Under the pieces are notes generated by a model. It did not search any database, was not told where the DNA came from, and was given only the letters and a program-made list of their open reading frames with translations. Of a stretch of DNA of 39,535 nt, positions 33,959-39,535 are shown one piece after another. The DNA is taken from positions 1-39,535 of the forward strand of contig JAICLJ010000024.1 in NCBI GenBank assembly GCA_025927575.1, in the 5' to 3' direction. The DNA comes from Bryobacteraceae bacterium (lineage in GTDB: Bacteria > Acidobacteriota > Terriglobia > Bryobacterales > Bryobacteraceae). The translations under genes were made by a program, and so were the position numbers. How positions within the stretch are numbered: position 1 is the first letter of the stretch; each line of letters opens with the position of its first letter.

Positions 33959-34396
33959 ATGCTCCAGCACTTTCGCAATACTGAAGTTGTGTGGACTCTC
34001 TTCCGTCGCAAGCCGGCTTCGCCCAAGGCTGATCGCCCGCTGACCGGCGCTCCCGGCCGCGCGCGAATGAAGACTTATTCCGCGGAATCCGGCTACGTCT
34101 ATCAGTACGTGTATCGAGGCCACCGGGCTACCGGACAGGCAGAGAGCGAATATGTCTTTTCCGTCACTTCGGATCGCAAGAACTGGCGCCTGATTGGTGT
34201 AATTCTCGATCAAGCCACCATGGACCAATGGTCCTCCGGAGCGGGACGCGCGCTACTGCCCGTCGAATGCTACGCCATAGCTAAACTGGCGCTGTTCGAC
34301 TCCTTCGATGACAGCAGTCGCGCTGGCGCGACAGAGCCGCTTCACCCCAGCGCTGAAGACATTACGAGGTATCTCGACGCTTTAGGCCAACTGTAA
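33959..34396 (+). CDS. Hypothetical protein
   Basis: A protein of up to 145 residues, no family recognised. It has a basic N-terminus (FRRKPASPKADRPLTG), then a likely folded part (YVYQYVYRGHRATGQAESEY, VFSVTSDRKNWRLIGVIL) and an acidic C-terminus (HPSAEDITRYLDALGQL). No membrane segment or signal peptide. The next gene starts 22 bp after its stop, so a shared transcript is likely. ATG 33959 has no Shine-Dalgarno; GTG 33989 is another candidate. I regard it as real because its codon choice and amino-acid profile look normal and the opposite-strand frame looks like antisense. Confidence 0.65.
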   Translation: MLQHFRNTEVVWTLFRRKPASPKADRPLTGAPGRARMKTYSAESGYVYQYVYRGHRATGQAESEYVFSVTSDRKNWRLIGVILDQATMDQWSSGAGRALLPVECYAIAKLALFDSFDDSSRAGATEPLHPSAEDITRYLDALGQL

Positions 34397-34418
34397 CCTG
34401 GGAGTACACTGGAACCGG

Positions 34419-35210
34419 ATGTCAGGGCCTCCGTTGCCACCGCCATTTGACGAGATCGGTCGGCGGTCTTTTTCGTTCTATCCCTCGATCGCAAATGCCG
34501 AGCCCAATGAATGGCGGCTGCGAAGCGCCACTTGGTCGGACGTGCAGGTGATTAATGCGCGTACCGCCATTGACATGTGGATTCCGCGCCAGTATATCGG
34601 GCCGGTTTCCGAAACCGACGACCCGGTATTGATTCTGGGCCTGACCAAGGAACTGGAGTACAAGGACGGAGTGGCTTGGCCGCGCATCCGTCGCGTGATC
34701 GAGATGCCCCGCGCCGTAAACGACCGGCCACTCCGGCTCCGCTCCCGTCTTAAGGACTCCGGAGCGCTTGCGCCAGTTGTCGGAATCCGCTTGGACACTA
34801 GAGAGAACTCGAGAATCGGCCGACTCCTTCTCGTTTATACTGGCGTGACTGCAGTCTTAGTTTCCCTGCTTGTGCTGGTGGTGTTTCGCGATTGGATCTT
34901 CTCAGCGCAGGTCGCTTCCGAGCCTGTGCAGAATCAAGATCTCGGTCTCACTTCCTCGGACGATTACGATAGCGTCGTGCAGCGCTTCGGGCCACCCGCT
35001 CGGGATGAGTGGCGTTTCGATCCGGACGGAACTGAGTTCCGCGCGCTCGGTTATCCTAAGAATCAACTAACTGTGATTCTAATGGGACGTGCCCGGGAAG
35101 AATTGCACTATATCGGCGTCATGGGCCCGCAATGGCGTGTAATAGACACGGCGCCGCTGAACCGCGGCGGCGATTCCGGGGCTATTCTTTCCACTTTGCC
35201 AGAATTCTAA
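34419..35210 (+). CDS. Hypothetical single-pass membrane protein
   Basis: A 263-residue protein, family unknown. The N-terminal 130 residues are soluble (WDSVQ-like beta pattern around [20 protein letters not shown] and [18 protein letters not shown]). A transmembrane helix spans about 133-156. The C-terminal part has a compact domain ([50 protein letters not shown]). Topology is unclear. No Shine-Dalgarno; TACACT at 34405-34410 lies eight bases before the ATG. It is between the unknown gene and cstA, all on the plus strand. Confidence 0.7.
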   Translation: MSGPPLPPPFDEIGRRSFSFYPSIANAEPNEWRLRSATWSDVQVINARTAIDMWIPRQYIGPVSETDDPVLILGLTKELEYKDGVAWPRIRRVIEMPRAVNDRPLRLRSRLKDSGALAPVVGIRLDTRENSRIGRLLLVYTGVTAVLVSLLVLVVFRDWIFSAQVASEPVQNQDLGLTSSDDYDSVVQRFGPPARDEWRFDPDGTEFRALGYPKNQLTVILMGRAREELHYIGVMGPQWRVIDTAPLNRGGDSGAILSTLPEF

Positions 35211-35227
35211 ACTTCGAACAGCGAAGC

Positions 35228-37294
35228 ATGAAAAGACAATTGCACACGTTTGTCTGGGCTGGCCTTGCCGTTGTTGCGGCCATCTGCCTGGGCGCAATCG
35301 CCACGAGCCGCGGGGAGCCGGTAAACAGCTTCTGGATCATCGCGGCGGCCGTGAGTATTTTCCTGATCGGGTTCCGATTCTATGGTAAATTCATCGCCGC
35401 GAAGGTCATGGCGCTCGACGATCGCCGCGCGACGCCGGCTGAGAAATTCCGCGACGGTCACGACTTCGAGCCGACAAATAAATGGATTCTGTTCGGCCAC
35501 CATTTCGCTGCTATTGCCGGACCGGGTCCGCTCGTCGGCCCTACGCTCGCGGCGCAGTTCGGCTATCTGCCGGGCCTGCTCTGGATCTTGTTTGGCGCGG
35601 TGCTCGGAGGAGCGGTGCAGGATTTCACCATCCTGTTTTGCTCCATGCGCCGAGACGGCAAGTCGCTCGGCCAGATGGCGCGGGAAGAAATCGGCAAAAC
35701 CGGCGGGCTCGTCGCCCTGGTGACAGTGCTGCTGATCATGATCATTCTGCTCGCGGTGGTGGCGCTCGTCGTTGTAAACGCTTTGAAGGGTAGTCCCTGG
35801 GGCACGTTTACCATTGCCGCTACCATGCCTATTGCCGTATTTATGGGCCTGTACCTTCGTTACTGGCGTCCCGGCAAAGTGCTCGAATGCTCCGCTATCG
35901 GTTTTGTCCTGGTCCTGCTCGCGGTATTTGGAGGCGAGTGGGTGGCGCATTCTGCAAGCTGGGCGCCTCTGTTCACGATGTCGGGCATCGCACTCGCGTT
36001 TGCCATCATCGTCTATGGGTTTCTTGCGAGCGCCCTTCCGGTATGGCTGCTGCTTGCTCCCCGCGACTATCTAAGCACGTTTATCAAACTGGGCGTTATC
36101 CTGCTTCTGGCGCTGGGGATTTGCATCGCCCATCCGCGGCTTGAGCTGCCGCCGCTGACTCAGTTTACGAACGGCTTGGGGCCAATTTTCGCTGGGAAAA
36201 TCTTTCCGTTTTGCTTCATCACCATCGCTTGTGGGGCCATCTCGGGTTTTCATGCTCTCATCTCGTCCGGGACAACGCCGAAGATGATCACTCGCGAATG
36301 GCATGCGTGGCCCATCGGCTACGGGTCCATGCTCCTCGAAGGGTTCGTGGGCATTATGGCGCTTGTCGCAGCGGCTTCGCTTGCTCCCGGCGTGTTTTTC
36401 GCGGTCAACTCGCCCGGCGGCATCGTCGGCGCAACACCTGCAGCGGCGACAGCTACCATCACCAGTTGGGGATTCCCCGTGACGGCCGGCCACATGGCCG
36501 ATCTGGCCCGGCAGGTAGGCGAAACCAGCCTATTCAGCCGCACCGGAGGCGCGCCATCGCTCGCGCTCGGTATGGCTCATATTTTTGCTCGCACAGGCGG
36601 TGGAGATGCGATTCTCAGCTTCTGGTACCACTTCGCCATCATGTTCGAAGCGCTGTTCATCCTGACGATCATTGATGCCGGTACCCGAGTCGGGCGATTC
36701 ATGCTACAGGATCTGCTTGGACACATACACAAGCCTCTAGGACGAGTACACTGGATGCCCGGCATTCTGAGCACGAGCGCGCTAATCGTGGGCGCCTGGG
36801 GTTATTTCCTGTACCAGGGCGTGGTCGATCCGCTCGGTGGCATCAATTCGTTATGGCCCTTGTTCGGCATCGCGAACCAGTTGTTGAGCGCGATTGCGCT
36901 GTGCGTGGCGACTACGGTTTTCATCAAAATGCATCGCGCCAAATACATCTGGATCACTGGAGTGCCATTGGTATGGCTGCTAATCACTACATTCACGGCG
37001 GGATGGCAGAAGATCTTTTCTCCGGAACCGCGGCTGGGATTTCTCGCGCAGGCGAATGCGCTCACGTCTGCTCTTGCGGCCGGAAGAGTGACTGCGGAGC
37101 ATGCGGCGGCCACGCAAACGCAGATCTTTAACAACCGGCTGGACGCGGCCGTCTGCGCCATCTTTATGATCCTGGTGGCGGTGATCGTGCTCGATTCGTT
37201 TCGTGTTTGGTACGGGCTCCTACGCGGTACGCGCTCAGCCGCAACGTCGGAGGCGCCGTTCGTCCTAACCCAACTGGAGGCCGAAAGCTTATGA
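35228..37294 (+). CDS. cstA: CstA family peptide/pyruvate transporter
   Basis: A 688-residue polytopic membrane protein of the CstA family, with about 16-18 hydrophobic helices. Signatures include [78 protein letters not shown], and [13 protein letters not shown]-like [12 protein letters not shown]. coli CstA and its relative BtsT transport pyruvate or peptides in carbon starvation. ATG 35228 is preferred because it begins the first predicted transmembrane segment region ([18 protein letters not shown]); an earlier frame start at 35132 overlaps the gene upstream. The stop overlaps the next start (ATGA), so the partner is translationally coupled. Confidence 0.93.
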   Translation: MKRQLHTFVWAGLAVVAAICLGAIATSRGEPVNSFWIIAAAVSIFLIGFRFYGKFIAAKVMALDDRRATPAEKFRDGHDFEPTNKWILFGHHFAAIAGPGPLVGPTLAAQFGYLPGLLWILFGAVLGGAVQDFTILFCSMRRDGKSLGQMAREEIGKTGGLVALVTVLLIMIILLAVVALVVVNALKGSPWGTFTIAATMPIAVFMGLYLRYWRPGKVLECSAIGFVLVLLAVFGGEWVAHSASWAPLFTMSGIALAFAIIVYGFLASALPVWLLLAPRDYLSTFIKLGVILLLALGICIAHPRLELPPLTQFTNGLGPIFAGKIFPFCFITIACGAISGFHALISSGTTPKMITREWHAWPIGYGSMLLEGFVGIMALVAAASLAPGVFFAVNSPGGIVGATPAAATATITSWGFPVTAGHMADLARQVGETSLFSRTGGAPSLALGMAHIFARTGGGDAILSFWYHFAIMFEALFILTIIDAGTRVGRFMLQDLLGHIHKPLGRVHWMPGILSTSALIVGAWGYFLYQGVVDPLGGINSLWPLFGIANQLLSAIALCVATTVFIKMHRAKYIWITGVPLVWLLITTFTAGWQKIFSPEPRLGFLAQANALTSALAAGRVTAEHAAATQTQIFNNRLDAAVCAIFMILVAVIVLDSFRVWYGLLRGTRSAATSEAPFVLTQLEAESL

Positions 37295-37467
37295 GGGTGC
37301 TCGCAAGACTGTGGACGACGCTGGTTGGAATCGCGCGTGAGTTGAGCGATGAAAGCGCCTACGCGCGCCACCTGGCATATACGGGCCGTCCGCACTCGAT
37401 GGGAGAGTGGCACAGCTTCAGCGACGCGCGGCTCCGGCGAAAGTACCAGCAGGGAAAATGTTGCTGA
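37291..37467 (+). CDS. ybdD: YbdD/YjiX family small protein (CstA partner)
   Basis: A 58-residue protein. Sequence starts [20 protein letters not shown] and continues [20 protein letters not shown], ending in a double cysteine (GKCC), as in YbdD/YjiX (DUF466). These small proteins are encoded right after CstA/BtsT-type transporters and are reported to be needed for their function. The ATG overlaps the cstA stop (ATGA), and GGAGG lies about 12 bases upstream inside cstA. The short length and position make the call firm. Confidence 0.85.
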   Translation: MRVLARLWTTLVGIARELSDESAYARHLAYTGRPHSMGEWHSFSDARLRRKYQQGKCC

Positions 37468-37541
37468 AGAACGCGCCTTCCCGACAGTTGGAAACTTACC
37501 GACACGGGGATAAATCACATTTATAGCGGTTGTGGCTCGGT

Positions 37542-37563
37542 CATCCGATCAACTTCTCGGATG
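37542..37563. terminator. Short hairpin between ybdD and adk
   Basis: CATCCGA (37542-37548) pairs with TCGGATG (37557-37563) around an 8-nt loop, 74 bp past the ybdD stop. No T-run follows. It may end the cstA transcript; weak call. Confidence 0.3.
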
Positions 37564-37638
37564 CAAACGTCAACATAAGCTTGCCCATTGACCCACCCGC
37601 GGCTTTCCTTTAGCCTGAAAGATCGGTTTGGGGGTTTC

Positions 37639-38310
37639 GTGGTTCTACTGCTCTTTGGGCCGCCTGGCTGCGGCAAAGGCACACAAGCCCGGATGGTGTC
37701 CTCCTGGCTCGGTATTCCGGCTGTCTCGACAGGCGATTTGCTGCGTGCCGAAGTAGGGGCACGGACGCCATTAGGCGTGGTCGCCGCCGCGATTATGGAA
37801 ACCGGGGGCCTCGTTGGCGACAGCCTGGTGAATGCCATGCTCGTTCGCCGGGTTGAGCATTCGGACTGCGCGCGGGGATTTCTGCTCGATGGATTTCCGC
37901 GCACCGTGGCGCAAGCTGGTTTCCTCGATGACTACCTGGCCAGCCGGCAGTTGCCGCCTGGCAGAGTCATTCACCTCGAAGTAGAGCGCCACACGCTGAT
38001 CGATCGTATGTCGGCGCGCCGCCAGTGCCCGGTCTGCGGAAGGATTTATAACACTCTGCATCAACCGCCGCGATCCAACGGTGTCTGCGATAACGACGGT
38101 GCCGTGCTCATCCGCCGTAAGGACGATCACGAGTCGATCGTCCGGCAACGCCTGAAAGAGTATGACGAGCTAACGGGGCCGGTGCTGCACCATTACTGCG
38201 GGCCGCGGCTTCATTCGATCGACGGCGGCCAACCGGCCGAACGCGTGTTCGAAGATATCACCGCTGCGATCCAATGGGCTTCCGAGAGAGAGCCTTCGAG
38301 CGCCGCCTGA
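37639..38310 (+). CDS. adk: Adenylate kinase with zinc-type LID
   Basis: A 223-residue protein interconverting AMP, ADP and ATP. Walker A: GPPGCGKGTQ (7-16). NMP-binding region STGDLLRAEV and GFLLDGFPRTVAQ are typical. The LID carries a CPVCGRIYN...GVCDND pattern, that is Cys, Cys, Cys and Asp positions of a structural zinc site, and RKDDHESIVRQRL follows. The GTG at 37639 sits downstream of TTTGGGGG; the TTG at 37588 would add residues not typical of the family. It is away from a ribosomal-protein operon, where adk is often found, so it may be a second copy; this is inference. Confidence 0.9.
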   Translation: MVLLLFGPPGCGKGTQARMVSSWLGIPAVSTGDLLRAEVGARTPLGVVAAAIMETGGLVGDSLVNAMLVRRVEHSDCARGFLLDGFPRTVAQAGFLDDYLASRQLPPGRVIHLEVERHTLIDRMSARRQCPVCGRIYNTLHQPPRSNGVCDNDGAVLIRRKDDHESIVRQRLKEYDELTGPVLHHYCGPRLHSIDGGQPAERVFEDITAAIQWASEREPSSAA

Positions 38311-38338
38311 CAACAGCTTGTGTCCAATTATCGGGCCG

Positions 38339-39535
38339 TCAGCCTTCTTCGGGATTTTCCAGCGGTTTTGTGCCAACCACCACATCCGCGGCGGCATGGC
38401 CCGTAATCAGGCGAGCGCCCCGGTGGAAAGTAACGTAGAAGAACGCCCACTGGACGAACACCAGAATGCGGTTCTGGAATTCAACGATATACATGAGGTG
38501 GATGAAGAGCCAGATCAGCCATGCCGGCAGCCCCCACAAATGGAATCCAAACACATTCGCCACCGCTGAGCCGCGGCCGATCACCGCAAGGTCGCCCTTA
38601 TCGAAATATTTGAACGGCGGCAGATCGGCGTGGCCCTTCAGGCGCTTGACGATTGCGTGGGCAGCATAGCTACCCTCCTGCATGGCGACCTGAGCTACCC
38701 CCGGCAGTGGTTTGCCCTGGTCATTTAGAACCATAGCTTGATCACCGACAACGTAAATATCGGGGTAATTCGGAATAGTAAGGTCAGGTAAGACCTTGAT
38801 CTTGCCCTGCCGGTCGGCCTCTATGCCTGTACGAAGCGCTAAAATACGACCGAATTCGGTAGTTGCCACACCGGCTGCCCAGATCACCGTGCGGCATGGG
38901 ATACGGCCTTTCTGTGTCGAGCCGTTGTGCTCAAACTCAAAGTCCACACCGTAGCCGTCAACCTCGGTTACCTTTACGTGGCTCCTGACGCGGACATGCA
39001 ATTTCAGCAGCGCCCGTTCGGCATGCTTCGAAAGGTCCTCCGGGTAGGTAGGCAGCACCCGAGGGGAGCCATCGAGCACCAGAATCTGCGCCTCTTCCGG
39101 CTTAATGTAACGAAAATCGTTTTTTAGGGTTTCGAATGCGATCTCGCCGAGCGCCCCTGCCAGTTCCACACCTGTCGGTCCGGCCCCTACAATCACGAAC
39201 GTCAACCAGGCTCGGCGCTCTTCCGGGTTTTTGTGCGCACGTTCGGCCGCTTCGAATGCGTAGAGAATCTTATGGCGTATTGCCGTCGCGTCTTCAACCG
39301 ACTTCAGGCTCGGAGCCCACTCGCGCCATTTGCCGTTTCCGAAATAACTTGACTGTGATCCGGTCGCAACGATGAGCGAATCATATTCGATCTGGCCACC
39401 ATCGCGCAAATGGACGATCTTCGCCTGCGGGTCCAGGTCCACCGCTTCTTCGAGCATTACCCTCGTATTCTTCTGTTTGCTTAGGACCGAGCGAATAGGC
39501 GCAGAAATCTCCCCCGGTGAAAGCGAGCCGGTTGC
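38339..39535 (-). CDS. ndh: Type II NADH dehydrogenase (NDH-2), 5' end outside window
   Basis: The visible part covers about 398 residues of an FAD-dependent NADH:quinone oxidoreductase; the first 100 or so residues lie beyond the window. Reading starts at TGSLSPGEISAPIRSVLSKQ, which is family-like, and continues with IEYDSLIVATGSQSSYFG, the NADH-binding VIVGAGPTGVELAGALGEIA, TVIWAAGVATTEFG, the second FAD motif PDIYVVGDQA and VAMQEGSYAAHAI. The end has the hydrophobic membrane-anchoring segment (GLPAWLIWLFIHLMYIVEFQ). It feeds electrons from NADH to the quinone pool without pumping protons. It converges on adk. Confidence 0.93.
   Translation of the reverse strand, partial: ATGSLSPGEISAPIRSVLSKQKNTRVMLEEAVDLDPQAKIVHLRDGGQIEYDSLIVATGSQSSYFGNGKWREWAPSLKSVEDATAIRHKILYAFEAAERAHKNPEERRAWLTFVIVGAGPTGVELAGALGEIAFETLKNDFRYIKPEEAQILVLDGSPRVLPTYPEDLSKHAERALLKLHVRVRSHVKVTEVDGYGVDFEFEHNGSTQKGRIPCRTVIWAAGVATTEFGRILALRTGIEADRQGKIKVLPDLTIPNYPDIYVVGDQAMVLNDQGKPLPGVAQVAMQEGSYAAHAIVKRLKGHADLPPFKYFDKGDLAVIGRGSAVANVFGFHLWGLPAWLIWLFIHLMYIVEFQNRILVFVQWAFFYVTFHRGARLITGHAAADVVVGTKPLENPEEG

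Noticed and set aside
33716-34228. Minus-strand open frame of 170 codons between the toxin and the gene at 33959
   Set aside because: Its 5' half is antisense to a better-looking plus-strand gene, and no family or ribosome site supports it. It overlaps the toxin's upstream region only by chance of the A+T-rich patch.
35207-35950. 247-codon minus-strand frame opposite cstA
   Set aside because: Composition is that of an antisense frame of a G+C-rich membrane-protein gene; cstA is unambiguous.

Overview
The window looks like a chromosomal segment of a soil-type Acidobacteriota bacterium, most like the Solibacter/Bryobacter group. Grounds for this are moderately high G+C, two roughly 1150-residue Oar-like TonB-dependent receptors with an N-terminal carboxypeptidase-regulatory-like domain, heptaheme cytochromes joined to TPR repeats, many secreted or Tat-exported sugar enzymes, and an encoded tRNA-Sec. 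The assignment rests on family knowledge, not on a search. I see no integrase, transposase, phage gene or CRISPR array.

Layout. 1-1375: the 5' part of comM (minus strand) and a small membrane protein of unknown function. 1651-4576: two homologous heptaheme cytochromes in tandem, the first fused to a parvulin domain and TPRs, closed by a strong hairpin. 4606-9530: receptor 1, divergent from a membrane protein with an OmpR-like winged helix. 9557-13128: a GT4 glycosyltransferase and two divergent TPR proteins. 13213-13307: selC. 13390-18720: receptor 2, divergent from a second winged-helix membrane protein that carries two malectin-like domains, with a pair of identical 10-bp palindromes between them. 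18735-28781: a sugar-catabolism zone with an SMP-30 lactonase, a scrambled alpha-mannosidase-like pseudogene, a GMC dehydrogenase with its small subunit, a cupin, L-arabinose isomerase, a YciI protein, a peptidoglycan-binding-type protein, an oligogalacturonate-lyase-like propeller and a sugar isomerase-like protein. 28860-31294: fliJ-like, xseB, ispA and tlyA. 31321-33695 (minus strand): tmk, a type-4 uracil-DNA glycosylase and an aerolysin-type pore-forming protein. 33959-39535: two unknown proteins, cstA with its small partner, an adenylate kinase, and a 5'-truncated NDH-2.

How the genes may work together. The most coherent theme is sensing and use of plant-type polysaccharide. Each receptor has its own divergently transcribed regulator, with the DNA-binding domain predicted in the cytoplasm and a sensor domain in the periplasm. 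In the second pair the sensor part is two carbohydrate-binding folds, next to enzymes for lactones, arabinose and probably pectin fragments. I infer a repeated module (TonB receptor plus ToxR/CadC-like transmembrane regulator); none of this is proven by the sequence alone. Other points of interest are the aerolysin-like toxin beside an A+T-rich patch, araA with no ATG, GTG or TTG in front of its conserved N-terminus, and the pseudogene whose segments are reordered and partly inverted.
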